Shown piece after piece: positions 16,216-25,850 of a stretch of DNA of 64,000 nt. The notes under the pieces are model-generated. The model was not told where the DNA came from. It worked only from the letters and a program-made list of their open reading frames with translations, and did not search any database. The first letter of the stretch is position 1; each line of letters begins with the position of its first letter. A program made the translations under genes and the position numbers. Location: the NCBI GenBank assembly GCA_963710865.1, contig CAVQBR010000002.1, positions 310,001 to 374,000 of the forward strand, in the 5' to 3' direction. This stretch comes from PRDV01 sp963710865 (GTDB lineage Bacteria; Babelota; Babeliae; Babelales; Babelaceae).

Positions 16216-17342
16216 GCTCCTTCCGTTTTGAACTTCTCTATCAATCTACCAAGTCTGCAGCCCGCGTCGGTCGCATTCATACACCCCATGGCATGATTGA
16301 TACGCCGAACTTTGTTGCAGTAGGAACCAATGCTACGCTCAAAGCTATAGACAGCATCACAACGAATGCTCTTGGCCTGCAACTTATGTTCTGTAATACG
16401 TACCACCTTCTTGTTCATCCTGGAACTGAAATTATTAAATCAGCTGGCGGGCTTCATCGATTTATGAATCGACCAGGACCAATTATTACTGACTCAGGCG
16501 GCTTTCAAGTATTTAGCTTAGCCTATGGAACGGTCAAAGAAGAACTGAAAAGCAAGGGGCTTAAACGACATACAGAAGCGGTGGTAAAGATTAGTGAAGA
16601 AGGAGTACTTTTTCGCTCCTATCGTGATGGCAGTCCCATCTTATTGACCCCAGAGTCGTCAATCCAAGCCCAAAAAGCCTTAGGTGCAGATATCATTATC
16701 CCGTTTGATGAACTGCCACCCTATCATATAGATCCGAAGAAATTGCGCGTATCTCTTGACAGAACACACCGCTGGGAAGAACGATCACTCCGTGAACATT
16801 TAAAAAACAAACAACAGCAAGCAATCTATGCTGTCATTCATGGAGGCATAGATCGAAACCTTCGTACCCTCAGCTGTAAAACACTAACTCAGTTACCATT
16901 TGATGGCTTTGCTATTGGGGGGAGTATCGGAAAAAATCGTCAAGAAATGACCGAGATGTTAGCCTATACAGTACCACAACTTCCACCGCACGCACCTAAT
17001 CATCTACTCGGTATTGGCGATCTGGAATCAGTTGATTCTTGTATCCGTCTCGGTATTGATACTTTTGACAGCTCTCATCCGACGCGCTGCGCTCGCCATG
17101 GGCTCCTGTTTACCGCTACGGGCAATGTGAAGATCCTGCAAACACGATACAAAAACCTTCATGAACCTATCGACCGCACCTGCGAATGTCCAACCTGCAT
17201 TTCCTACTCTGCTGCCTACATTCACCATTTGTTTAAGGCAAAAGAGATGACTGGCCTCATGCTGGCTTCAACCCATAATCTCCATTTTATGATCAGACTG
17301 ATGAAAGACTATCAAACCGCTATCCTCGCAGGAAAGATTTAA
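16212..17342 (+). CDS. tgt: tRNA-guanine transglycosylase
   Basis: This 376-residue enzyme exchanges guanine 34 of GUN-anticodon tRNAs for a queuosine precursor. Visible are DSGGFQVFS with the catalytic general acid/base Asp94, the nucleophile Asp286 in DTFDSSHPTR, and the zinc site CECPTC with a downstream His (about 20 residues on). The base pocket differs from preQ1-type bacterial enzymes. The usual GGLAVGE loop reads GGSIGKN (236-242), with Gly at the position of the bulky Val. FDECTPY reads FDELPPY (166-171), with Leu in place of Cys. Gly at that position is the eukaryotic queuine-type feature, which suggests queuine is the substrate (inference). Coupled to the transporter upstream and the methylase downstream. 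Confidence 0.96.
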   Translation: MSSFRFELLYQSTKSAARVGRIHTPHGMIDTPNFVAVGTNATLKAIDSITTNALGLQLMFCNTYHLLVHPGTEIIKSAGGLHRFMNRPGPIITDSGGFQVFSLAYGTVKEELKSKGLKRHTEAVVKISEEGVLFRSYRDGSPILLTPESSIQAQKALGADIIIPFDELPPYHIDPKKLRVSLDRTHRWEERSLREHLKNKQQQAIYAVIHGGIDRNLRTLSCKTLTQLPFDGFAIGGSIGKNRQEMTEMLAYTVPQLPPHAPNHLLGIGDLESVDSCIRLGIDTFDSSHPTRCARHGLLFTATGNVKILQTRYKNLHEPIDRTCECPTCISYSAAYIHHLFKAKEMTGLMLASTHNLHFMIRLMKDYQTAILAGKI

Positions 17343-17343
17343 T

Positions 17344-18081
17344 ATGCTTAAAGCACTCACCTCAGCAGCAAATCCATTAATCAAACTGGTAGTCTCACTC
17401 CATGAAAGCAAAGGGCGTAAAGAAACGGGACTCTGCATTGTAGAAGGTCAACGAGCTTTAGAAACCGCGCTTCAGGGGCTGAAGCTCGAAACATTGTACT
17501 GTACTGAACAGCACATTCCCGCAGCAGAAAGACTCGCACCTTCTTCAAAAATTATTGTTGTTCCACCACTGCTCATGAAAAAAATAAGTGCTGCCACAAC
17601 TCCAAGCGGCCTTTTGGGTATCGTTCATATCCCTTCAGTCCAAACTGAACTTACTCCAGGCCTGGTTCTTGCTAAGATCAGCGATCCGGGCAATATGGGA
17701 ACTCTTATACGAACAGCTGCAGCTTGTGGCATTCGCTCAGTCGTTATTGTAGAAGGAACTGATCCCTGGTCACCAAAAGCCATCCAAGCAAGTGCAGGAA
17801 CCATCGGTCTTGTGACCATCTTCCAGTGGGACTGGCAAGCCCTTCTTCAAAAGAAAGGGACACTTAATCTTGCAGCTCTTGTCGTTGAAGGAGGCGCACC
17901 ATGCAACACTCTCAATCCTCAGAACGATCTTATCGTAGTAGGTAATGAAGCTACGGGAATCCCCGCTGAAAGGCTTGCTAGCTGCGAAAAACGCGTCACT
18001 CTCGAAATGCCGGGAAAAACAGAAAGTCTTAACGCAGCGGTAGCTGGATCGATTGCTCTCTATCTGACCTTTGTCGGATGA
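17344..18081 (+). CDS. TrmH/SpoU-family RNA 2'-O-methyltransferase
   Basis: This 245-residue SPOUT enzyme has motif 1 DPGNMGTLIRTAAACG, motif 2 VVGNEATGIP, and motif 3 EMPGKTESLNAAVAGSIALY. It transfers a methyl group from SAM to a ribose 2'-OH in rRNA or tRNA. An N-terminal substrate-binding domain (residues 1-90) of the RlmB/TsnR type precedes the knot domain. The target nucleotide cannot be deduced. It starts one base after the tgt stop, as the third gene of the operon. Confidence 0.93.
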   Translation: MLKALTSAANPLIKLVVSLHESKGRKETGLCIVEGQRALETALQGLKLETLYCTEQHIPAAERLAPSSKIIVVPPLLMKKISAATTPSGLLGIVHIPSVQTELTPGLVLAKISDPGNMGTLIRTAAACGIRSVVIVEGTDPWSPKAIQASAGTIGLVTIFQWDWQALLQKKGTLNLAALVVEGGAPCNTLNPQNDLIVVGNEATGIPAERLASCEKRVTLEMPGKTESLNAAVAGSIALYLTFVG

Positions 18082-18104
18082 GGACAATTCTTCAATTATC
18101 TATC

Positions 18105-19952
18105 TCAGCCTGGTGAGCAGCACGGAAACACGGTGACTCTGCTAGGCTGATTAAAATTTGTGCCGATACAGCCATTGGCGTCAATAACAGTAACATAATA
18201 GCAGCCAGCATTTGTCATAGTCGCAAAGGTTGCAACAGGGACCTGAACAGGGGTACCATCTAAGGTTATTGAACTTTGATAGGTAAAACATCCTGGGCCG
18301 GTTACCAATACTTGTGCCGGATTGGTCGCACAACAACTAGTCGTTTGAGCTTTCGCAGCAACTTCAAGCACCAGCTCAGCACCAGTGCAAACACATCGAT
18401 CTGGAGCCGATATCTCAGCAGGTTCGTTCACCGTACAAATTACACACGAACTTGCTATGCAGCCAATTGCGTCAGCGGGCTGTACACAGACTTGAAAACT
18501 ACCGGGCGCCTGTGGGGTAATCGAAATGGACGAAGAAGTATCAGAAAGCGGACTTCCATTAATAGTCCACGCATAGGAACTAAAGGTATCAGGAACCGCA
18601 CACAGATGTAAAGGCTGCTGAGTCGTTGACTCAGGGTTAAAACAACCAGTAAGAGTACCGCAGATACTCACTGCTGGCTGTGTTATCGTTACGGTAAAAG
18701 GATTTGAGGTTTGACAAAAATTTGTTGCAAAACAGCTATTTGAATTACTTGGTATTCGAGCAGTAACCGTATAATCACCTGAGTTATAAGCGCGCAGAGT
18801 AGGACCATAGCCGACAATACAAGGCCCAGAACCATCATCAAACTGCCACACAAATTCGCTATTTCGTATAGAAAATATTGAAGGTGATACGAGCGCCACA
18901 AGGTCAACATAGTTCCCACATTCACGTGCATAAATAGTTACATCACAGGTTCCAGTTACCGTTAAGTCTAAGGGTATACAATCAGTGATACAGCATGTCG
19001 AATCCGTTTTTACCACTACAGCATAAAGATAATATATGCCAGAAGTGAGAAAACCAAACCCAACTAAACCATTTCTATCACCCAATTGAACTGTTGTAGA
19101 GTTACGATCCGTTAAATAGTAAAGATAATGGCTCGCATTTTCAACAGACGGGGGAGCTGTTATCGAAACAAATCCATCGCTCGCACAGGCAGCTGAAGGA
19201 AGTGAAGCAGTATACGTAGGCAAAGCACCACATGTTGCAACACCCGTCCCATTGTCGTCAAATATCTCAATACTTTGTGAACAGCAGGTTGAAGAGCAAT
19301 CCGTCCCACTAAACGTTTTAATGGAAGCAGTATATGTGCCTGCTCGGTAGGCATTAAAGATACCACCCGAGCCTACTAAACAGGCACTCGAAGGATCCGA
19401 AGGATCGGTAGTAAAAGTCCAGTCGGAGGCAAAGGTATAAGGTATTCCGTGAGTAGTAGTTGTAATACTCTCTGGTGAAATCGCGAGACTTACAAACCCC
19501 CGACTTGCATCGATATAGGGACCGCTATTTGCACAAACTGTAAGCGGGCAGCAATCTGAAGACTTGGAAGGTATAACAATCGAATAACAATCGGAGCTAC
19601 ACACAAGAGTATTCGCTGCATCTACTATAAATCCCTGCAGCGTATAGGTTCCGGGAAAAAGAACGCTAAAATCGAGTACAAGGTTTTCCACAAAAGAAAT
19701 GCTAAGTCTTTTCGTAGATGTACCATCACTCAGATATAAAATAAGAAGATCTCCTACAAAAGAAGAGTCGCCAGCCGCAATCAGGAAAAAAGAACCATCT
19801 TGGCAACAAGGAGAAGTCGCTGGTGTTATATGAAAGGGAGTTAACGTGAGACAGGGGGTAGCTATCGAAGCTCCTTGCATCACTTCATTACTGGTGGAAT
19901 CACTGGCTAGGATCCCTGAAAAACTTATCATCAAAATAACGAGCTTAAACAT
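18105..19952 (-). CDS. large Cys-rich exported repeat protein, paralog 1
   Basis: This 615-residue protein has a signal peptide (MFKLVILMISFSGILASDS) and a good ribosome site (AAAGAGGAACC). It is Ser/Thr/Cys-rich, with many CC pairs. At least two beta-sandwich-like modules can be read. Each starts near a 'CxxDGxxxI' motif, contains a YxLTDxNST strand, ends in an FxxLxxGTYxL strand and a CCxxxC pair, and is followed by a 'CGxxVxLVA...VW' module. The C-terminus has the hallmark GPGCFTYQSSITLDGTPV and NAGCYYVTVIDANGCIGTN. The pattern recalls Bacteroidetes SprB/Ig-like adhesin repeats, but no sorting domain is visible. It is probably a disulfide-stabilised surface or secreted adhesin. It shares this architecture with 20182-21804 and 45031-46896. 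Confidence 0.75.
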   Translation of the reverse strand: MFKLVILMISFSGILASDSTSNEVMQGASIATPCLTLTPFHITPATSPCCQDGSFFLIAAGDSSFVGDLLILYLSDGTSTKRLSISFVENLVLDFSVLFPGTYTLQGFIVDAANTLVCSSDCYSIVIPSKSSDCCPLTVCANSGPYIDASRGFVSLAISPESITTTTHGIPYTFASDWTFTTDPSDPSSACLVGSGGIFNAYRAGTYTASIKTFSGTDCSSTCCSQSIEIFDDNGTGVATCGALPTYTASLPSAACASDGFVSITAPPSVENASHYLYYLTDRNSTTVQLGDRNGLVGFGFLTSGIYYLYAVVVKTDSTCCITDCIPLDLTVTGTCDVTIYARECGNYVDLVALVSPSIFSIRNSEFVWQFDDGSGPCIVGYGPTLRAYNSGDYTVTARIPSNSNSCFATNFCQTSNPFTVTITQPAVSICGTLTGCFNPESTTQQPLHLCAVPDTFSSYAWTINGSPLSDTSSSISITPQAPGSFQVCVQPADAIGCIASSCVICTVNEPAEISAPDRCVCTGAELVLEVAAKAQTTSCCATNPAQVLVTGPGCFTYQSSITLDGTPVQVPVATFATMTNAGCYYVTVIDANGCIGTNFNQPSRVTVFPCCSPG

Positions 19953-20181
19953 ACTGGTTCCTCTTTAAAAAAAAAGTAGTAGAGAGCATTTCTTCTTACA
20001 TTCTCTCTTTGTAAAAGTGTAAACAAAGCAACTACGAGAAATCAAGACTTGAACCAAAAAATCATTCGACAGCTCTATACCTCTGCTTGAGGCATCCCTC
20101 GTTCCAACTTCAGACAGTGAGCCATGCCGATCGCAGAAAGGACCACTCTTTCGAGCGGCCCTCCGAGATATGCGTACGTAC

Positions 20182-21804
20182 TTATGGGCATGGACACGTT
20201 GTAACAACAACCTTTCCTGGTTGAGTTATATTAGTTCCAATACAGCCGCTTGCATCAACGACAGTTGCAAAGTAACAACCAGCATTTGCTATGGTCGCAA
20301 AGTCTGTCACTGGTATCGCAATTGGTGTATTATCGAGCGTTATAGGGCCACTGAAGCTGAAGCATCCAGGACCGGTTACAATAACTTGCGGATACCCATT
20401 TATTGTACAACAAGCTGTTTGAGATGTGGTAGTACCTCTTACGGTAAGAGAAAGTGGTTGACCCGCGCAGAGACATACTGAATCAATAGTAACCGTTGGC
20501 GCAGAACAATCTATGGCAGCATTGGAAATCGTTACGAGAATCGGATCGGAAGAGATACAGCAAGGTATCGAGCAATCAATACCATTAGCGGCACAACGCC
20601 CAATGACTCGATAATAACCGGTAGTAGCAACCTGAACAGTTGGCCCTGACCCAATAATGCAGGGATTATTTCCTTGACTATCAGTGCTCTCCCAGACAAA
20701 GCTTAGGTTGGTGCACTTCGTTGGCGTCCCCGTAGGGAGAGCAACAAGAGTTACTACGTTACCACATGTGCTGCTTTGTGAGCATACACTTAGACTACAG
20801 GAGCTCTCTGAATTGGCAGTTAATTGCACTACGAGACAATCTCCAATGCTGGTGCTTGTTGTGGTGAGATAATAGGCATAATACGTACCTGGGGTAAGAT
20901 TACTAAATGTCGCACTTGCACCCACTGTACTGCTGGCTGGTGCCGGTACCTCTATAGTTGTGGTAGAGTTCAAATCGGTTAAGAAAAAAATGACCTCCTC
21001 ATCAGATTCCAGCATTAGTGTTATCGAACCATCGCAAGCACAGGGCGACGAAGCCTTGGTAAGCGAGTAGGTGAACGGAGCTGATAGGCATACAGAGTTT
21101 GAGCCACTACCAACGGAATTAACAGAAATGCTGCCTGACGTACAACAAAGAGGCGTTGTACAATCGATAGCATTCACTCCCCGTGCTTGTACGGTATACG
21201 TAGCTGGTTGAAATGCTTTTATGACTGCTCCTAATCCAGCAATACAAGGATTTGTCCAGTCATAATGAAGCTTATAAGGAGTATGTGCTTTCATTGAAGA
21301 AGGATACGCAGCAAGACTTACGAAGCTCATGAAAACTGGACTTAACAATCCACTATCAGTTGCAGTAATTGTTATTGGACAACAGGTATCATCTGCAGGC
21401 ATAACGGAAACAGGAATGCAGTCGGAAATAAAAATACACGTATTAGACGAATCTGCAACTACGAGCTGAAGGGTATAGGTACCCGCGGTAAGCGAAGAAA
21501 ATTGTGTCCGATACGTATAAGCGCCCAATGGTTCGGCAGGAAGTGTAATGGTAGTAATAAGCGTAGAATTCGCGTTGGTAAGATAGAAGAAAGCTGTCCC
21601 GCCACTGAATGGTTGGCTTAAAACTTCCATTAAGTCTATGGCAACAGAACCGTCACTACTACATATCGAAGTAAGGGTAGGATCCTGCCCAACTAGAGAA
21701 AATGTGTTTGATTGCCCATCTGTTACTGGTGCGAAAGTCTGAGCATATCCAGAAAAATTTATTAAGCTTAGTAAGCTTAGAATAGTTATACTTGCTTTAT
21801 ACAT
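20182..21804 (-). CDS. large Cys-rich exported repeat protein, paralog 2
   Basis: This 540-residue protein has a signal peptide (MYKASITILSLLSLINFSGYAQ) and an AAGGAGA site. It has the same modules as its neighbour: SPCACDGSITLML, then FFLTDLNSTTTIEV, then FSNLTPGTYYAYYL, the STCGNVVTLVALPTG module with SFVWESTD, and the C-terminal GPGCFSFSGPITLDNTPIAIPV...NAGCYFATVVDASGCIGTN. It ends VVTTCPCP. It is shorter than the two paralogs by a central module. The tandem position with the preceding gene points to local duplication. Function unknown, likely outside the cytoplasm. Confidence 0.75.
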   Translation of the reverse strand: MYKASITILSLLSLINFSGYAQTFAPVTDGQSNTFSLVGQDPTLTSICSSDGSVAIDLMEVLSQPFSGGTAFFYLTNANSTLITTITLPAEPLGAYTYRTQFSSLTAGTYTLQLVVADSSNTCIFISDCIPVSVMPADDTCCPITITATDSGLLSPVFMSFVSLAAYPSSMKAHTPYKLHYDWTNPCIAGLGAVIKAFQPATYTVQARGVNAIDCTTPLCCTSGSISVNSVGSGSNSVCLSAPFTYSLTKASSPCACDGSITLMLESDEEVIFFLTDLNSTTTIEVPAPASSTVGASATFSNLTPGTYYAYYLTTTSTSIGDCLVVQLTANSESSCSLSVCSQSSTCGNVVTLVALPTGTPTKCTNLSFVWESTDSQGNNPCIIGSGPTVQVATTGYYRVIGRCAANGIDCSIPCCISSDPILVTISNAAIDCSAPTVTIDSVCLCAGQPLSLTVRGTTTSQTACCTINGYPQVIVTGPGCFSFSGPITLDNTPIAIPVTDFATIANAGCYFATVVDASGCIGTNITQPGKVVVTTCPCP

Positions 21805-22196
21805 AGTTCTCCTTATAATTGATGTGTTGGCGTAAAATGGTTTGATCGATTTAAAACATCATTAAGCACTGTGCTTATTCACTTAGTACTGGCCCCCCTC
21901 TTTCGCATGTAGTACTGTTCTCAAGTATCAGTCTAAACAAACTGGGGTTAACAAATCAATACATTTTCAAGAGAATTATGGACTCACCAATCGAAGGAAC
22001 TACCAGCGCTTCCTTTCCATGGTGATTGCTCAATAACACAAGGGCAACTGCTTTGCTCAAAGCTCGGACATTTTCTGTTTAAGTTTTGCGACAGGCTTCT
22101 GTTTAGGCATCTGACGAAACTGAAGGTTTGCTCTACACAATTTTTCAAGAGATAGTACACTGAAGGAAAAGGTACCCTCTACTGAAGAAAGAATCG
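21805..22196. other. 392-base intergenic region, nothing recognised
   Basis: It lies between divergent genes (the Cys-rich protein and the permease), so it should hold both promoters. No long reading frame, tRNA or clear hairpin was found. Confidence 0.5.
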
Positions 22197-23498
22197 ATGC
22201 CACAATCACAAAAGCTCTCATTGCTTTCAGCTATTCTGATTAATGTTAATATTATGCTTGGATCAGGCATTTTCATTAATACGGTAATTTTAACAAAACA
22301 AGCAGGAAGCCTCGGAGCGGTAGTCTATCTGCTCGTTGCACTCTTATTGCTTCCCCTTATTTTGACCATTGGCCAGTTATTAGATTACCATCCAACATCA
22401 GGTACGTTTTATGATTTTGGTCGCACAATCAGTCCTTATTTTGGGTTCATAAGCAGTTGGAGCTACTTCACAGCAAAACTCTGTTCTTCCGCACTGGCAA
22501 TTCATGTCTGCTTATCATTTTTGCAACAGATGATTCCAGTACTGAAGGTCATTCCTTTGGTATTATTTGATTGCTTAATAGCGGTACTGTTTGTATTTCT
22601 CAATCTCTTACATATAAGAATAGGGAAAACCATCCAGGCCTCATTCATCATTCTTAAGCTCATACCGATACTCTTTGTTATCCTTACCGGACTCTTTTTA
22701 ATTTCGGGTACGAATTTTACTTCGGAAACTGCTCTTTTCTCAGGAGTTCCTCTTGCATTGCCATTGGTACTGTATGCCTTTAGTGGATTTGAGGCAAGCT
22801 GCTCATTAAGTAGCTGCATCCGCAATGCTAAACGTAATGGCCCTTTAGCTATTTTTATCTCATTTGGATTGGTGGTTACCATACTATTTCTGTTCCAAGG
22901 GCTTTTCTATGGAAGCCTTGGTAGCTCATTAGGAAAGCTCTCAAGCTATTTAGACGCGTTTCCTGCATATCTTGCTCAGCTGAATATACGAGGATCAACG
23001 ATTCAAACTATTTTATATTTAGCTATTGCTTCATCTTCTCTTGGATCTGCCTATGGTATTATGTACAGCAATGGATGGAATCTCTATACTCTTGCTCGGA
23101 ATAACCATATCTTTGGCAGCAGATTCTTTTCGACTTTAAATGAACATGGCGTTCCTCGTGCCTGTATTATCGCAGAAGGAGTATTCATCATCGTCTATCT
23201 GTTACTTACCCAAGGCAATCAAATACCTCTCCAGCAAGTATCTGCCCTAGGTGGAACTATTGCTTACACGTTCAGCGCTATCGCATTGCTGTTTATCCAT
23301 TACGGCAAGCGAAAGTCGCTCACTATTCCTCTCTTAGGATTAGCAAGCTGCCTTCTCTTTATCAGCTCATTTATCTGGTCGATCAAAGTACAAGGCCCAA
23401 CACTCATGTTGCTCCTGTTTCTCGCACTTTTGGGAGCAGGCAGTTTCATGTTTTATAAAAAACATGAAACACCCCTTGATATCTTTGAAGAGCTCTAA
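22197..23498 (+). CDS. APC-superfamily amino-acid permease
   Basis: This 433-residue protein has about twelve membrane helices. The first helix region carries NVNIMLGSGIFIN, the unwound helix signature of the APC fold (GSGIF). The region FSGFEASCSLSSCIRN corresponds to the conserved 'FxGFE' of helix 6. Such carriers import or exchange amino acids; the substrate is not predictable. The 3' end overlaps the convergent mraY by 4 bases. Confidence 0.9.
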   Translation: MPQSQKLSLLSAILINVNIMLGSGIFINTVILTKQAGSLGAVVYLLVALLLLPLILTIGQLLDYHPTSGTFYDFGRTISPYFGFISSWSYFTAKLCSSALAIHVCLSFLQQMIPVLKVIPLVLFDCLIAVLFVFLNLLHIRIGKTIQASFIILKLIPILFVILTGLFLISGTNFTSETALFSGVPLALPLVLYAFSGFEASCSLSSCIRNAKRNGPLAIFISFGLVVTILFLFQGLFYGSLGSSLGKLSSYLDAFPAYLAQLNIRGSTIQTILYLAIASSSLGSAYGIMYSNGWNLYTLARNNHIFGSRFFSTLNEHGVPRACIIAEGVFIIVYLLLTQGNQIPLQQVSALGGTIAYTFSAIALLFIHYGKRKSLTIPLLGLASCLLFISSFIWSIKVQGPTLMLLLFLALLGAGSFMFYKKHETPLDIFEEL

Positions 23499-24553
23499 CG
23501 AAGTTTTAACGTCATTAAGGCAAGCAAACAGAGAATAAAGGTGATAATCCCAAATCGGGTGGTAATCTTTGCTTCTTGCCATCCCATCAATTCAAAATGA
23601 TGATGCAAGGGAGCCATTTTAAGGAAGCGCTTGCCTAGATATTTGTAGGATAAGACCTGAGCTATAACGGAAAGCGTTTCTGCGACAAATAATCCGCCCG
23701 TTATCACGAGAAGAAGCTCTTGCCGGGCCATAACTGCCATTAACGCAAGACCGCTTCCCAAAGCAAGAGATCCTACATCTCCCATAAACAATTGTGCAGG
23801 ATAGGTATTGTACCAGAGAAAGCCAAGAGATGCTCCTACCAAGGTTCCGCCAATGATGGCGATCTCACTTGTCTGAGCAAAGGGAATATGTAAATAATGG
23901 GCAAGTGCATAGTTACCAGCAAGAAAGCAGATAATAGTAAACGTTCCAAAATTAAAGAGCAAAGAGCCGATTGCAAGACCATCGAGTCCATCAGTCAGAT
24001 TAACCGCATTACTGGTACCAATTAAAATAAAAGCTGCCCACGGAATAAGGAAGAGGCCTAATGAAAATGAACATTTTACAAAGGGGATGCAGATCTCAGT
24101 TGGCGGCTCTACTAAAAAATACCATGAGAGAGCAACAAGGAGGGCTACCGCAAGCTGTGCACGAAACTTATGGGATTCCAGAATACCTTTGCGAAAGCGA
24201 ATCTTACACCAATCATCCCAAAAACCGATTACTGCAAAACCCAGTAAGCACCCCAAGAAAATCCAGACTTCTGGTTTCGTCAAATTACACCAGAGCAAGG
24301 CGGTAATGAATGTCGTCAATAATATAAAAAGACCGCCCATGGTAGGAGTATCATTTTTGGCTTGATGTGACTCTGGGGTAAATTCACGTACCTTTGCACG
24401 AAAACGGGCAGATTGGCCAATAAACCAGGATCCAAAAATAAATGAAAGAACCAGAGCGGTTAACAAGGATGCCATGACACGAAAACTCACATAATGGATA
24501 ACATTGAAACCCCCGATATACGGCTTTATCAATAAAGAAAGATGATAGATCAT
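23495..24553 (-). CDS. mraY: phospho-N-acetylmuramoyl-pentapeptide transferase
   Basis: This 352-residue, ten-helix enzyme transfers phospho-MurNAc-pentapeptide to undecaprenyl phosphate, forming lipid I. Visible signatures are TPTMGG (substrate loop), GFWDDWCKIRF (DD catalytic pair), NAVNLTDGLDGLA, FMGDVGSLALG and the PLHHHFE motif before the last helices. Length fits the family. It stands apart from other mur genes here, which is common in reduced genomes with dispersed cell-wall genes. It indicates that the cell still makes peptidoglycan precursors. Confidence 0.97.
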   Translation of the reverse strand: MIYHLSLLIKPYIGGFNVIHYVSFRVMASLLTALVLSFIFGSWFIGQSARFRAKVREFTPESHQAKNDTPTMGGLFILLTTFITALLWCNLTKPEVWIFLGCLLGFAVIGFWDDWCKIRFRKGILESHKFRAQLAVALLVALSWYFLVEPPTEICIPFVKCSFSLGLFLIPWAAFILIGTSNAVNLTDGLDGLAIGSLLFNFGTFTIICFLAGNYALAHYLHIPFAQTSEIAIIGGTLVGASLGFLWYNTYPAQLFMGDVGSLALGSGLALMAVMARQELLLVITGGLFVAETLSVIAQVLSYKYLGKRFLKMAPLHHHFELMGWQEAKITTRFGIITFILCLLALMTLKLR

Positions 24554-24610
24554 GCATACCCCCGGTAAGAATTACTCCGACCTTTCTAGCATACCATGAT
24601 TCCTCACCTT

Positions 24611-24639
24611 TTGACATCTGAGCGAACTTCTTCAAACTA
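24611..24639 (+). promoter_or_regulatory. promoter of the first PHEPLTYW-family gene
   Basis: TTGACA (24611-24616), 17-base spacer, AAACTA (24634-24639). The spacer and flanks (TCTGA.GAACT) are conserved with the promoter at 25762, which supports both. Confidence 0.65.
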
Positions 24640-24687
24640 GAAAGAGAGAGGAAGATTCTCTCATTAACCCAAATTAAGGAATTTATC

Positions 24688-25605
24688 ATGAAATTAACAC
24701 TTTTTATTACACTTCTTTACTCCTGCCATTTGTTGGCAGACCGCGCAGATTGCATAGCAATCAGCTTGATTGAGCAGACAACCGTCGCGCATGATCCCAA
24801 GTTACAAACTCTCGTTAAAGATCTGGGAGGAGCTCAACGTGATCAGGCTGATCATATCGTTCTTTCCTATGCAAAAGAAACGAATCTTGACACACTAACC
24901 CACTTCTTTGCATTCTCGTTGTGCACCGCACAGGCTACCTCTTGCCAAGCCACAGCAGAGTATACAGATCTTAACACCTGTCTCACAGACTTTACCAAGA
25001 AACCTCATAAACCCTTCTCTTTCTTTGTAGATCAACTGAGACACCTCTTGCAAAAGGATCCAAAGTTACAGGAACTGACGAAGGATCTCACTCAAGCATT
25101 GGCTCTGAAAGATACACCTCGCGTGACCCTTCGCATCATTACGTATCTCCATGAAAGTCAGATACCTGCTGCATTGGTACCTTCATTCTTTGCCCTTGCA
25201 TTGTGCGCTGCAAACCATCAAATTCAGCAAGATCCAGTAGGCACAGAAGTTCCCACTGCCCCTCAATCTTCAAAGAAAATAGAACAAGCGCCCCCAGCGC
25301 AATCATCCACACCAGATTATGCAGATCCAATAGTATTCATGAGCGACTTTCTCGATATTACCAAAAAGCCCCATGAACCTCTTACCTACTGGGTAAAGCA
25401 GATGTGGCATCTTTTCAAGAATGATCCAAAGCTCAAACCATTCATTCAAGATATCGCGAAACTGGTGCCACAGAAAGATGCAAATCGCATTGCACTTCTC
25501 TTTCTTCAGTACCAAGGCGCGTTCAGTCCTGCGCTACGCAATTTCATAAAGAGCAGAGATTTGAACTTCGTAAAAAAAGCACTCATCAAACGAGTTCAGC
25601 AGTAA
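24688..25605 (+). CDS. secreted protein with three degenerate helical repeats
   Basis: This 305-residue protein starts with a signal peptide (MKLTLFITLLYSCHLLADR) behind TTAAGGA. Three related blocks of about 85 residues can be read. The best-conserved, at the C-terminus, runs FMSDFLDITKKPHEPLTYW, VKQMWHLFKNDPKLKPFIQD and a helix ending in FIKSRDLNFVKKALIKRV. The middle copy has FTKKPHKPFSFFVDQLRHLLQKDPKL, and the first has only the DPKLQTLVKDL part. Mostly alpha-helical. I recognise no family. A shorter paralog follows at 25851-26249. Confidence 0.75.
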   Translation: MKLTLFITLLYSCHLLADRADCIAISLIEQTTVAHDPKLQTLVKDLGGAQRDQADHIVLSYAKETNLDTLTHFFAFSLCTAQATSCQATAEYTDLNTCLTDFTKKPHKPFSFFVDQLRHLLQKDPKLQELTKDLTQALALKDTPRVTLRIITYLHESQIPAALVPSFFALALCAANHQIQQDPVGTEVPTAPQSSKKIEQAPPAQSSTPDYADPIVFMSDFLDITKKPHEPLTYWVKQMWHLFKNDPKLKPFIQDIAKLVPQKDANRIALLFLQYQGAFSPALRNFIKSRDLNFVKKALIKRVQQ

Positions 25606-25612
25606 TTCACAC

Positions 25613-25642
25613 TTCACAAGGGGCTTTTTAGCCCCTTGTGAA
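25613..25642 (+). terminator. strong hairpin after the PHEPLTYW-family gene
   Basis: A perfect 13-bp stem TTCACAAGGGGCT/AGCCCCTTGTGAA with loop TTTT. There is no T-run afterwards, so termination is likely but not certain. Confidence 0.6.
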
Positions 25643-25761
25643 TGTTCTGCCAGAGCAGCGACACATTCAACAACTCAAAACCCAAAAGAAGCGCCTTGAT
25701 CGACTATACCTTCCATCTTAGATATTCAGCCCCCTCTGGCAGAGCATTTTTATCCCCCCTT

Positions 25762-25790
25762 TTGACATCTGAAAGAACTCTTTTAAACTA
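25762..25790 (+). promoter_or_regulatory. promoter of the second PHEPLTYW-family gene
   Basis: TTGACA (25762-25767), 17-base spacer, AAACTA (25785-25790), matching the promoter at 24611 in both boxes, spacing and much of the spacer. Confidence 0.65.
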
Positions 25791-25850
25791 GTAAGTGATG
25801 TGGAAGCTTTTGGCTTCTGTACCTAAACCCCATGTATTTGAGGAATAACT

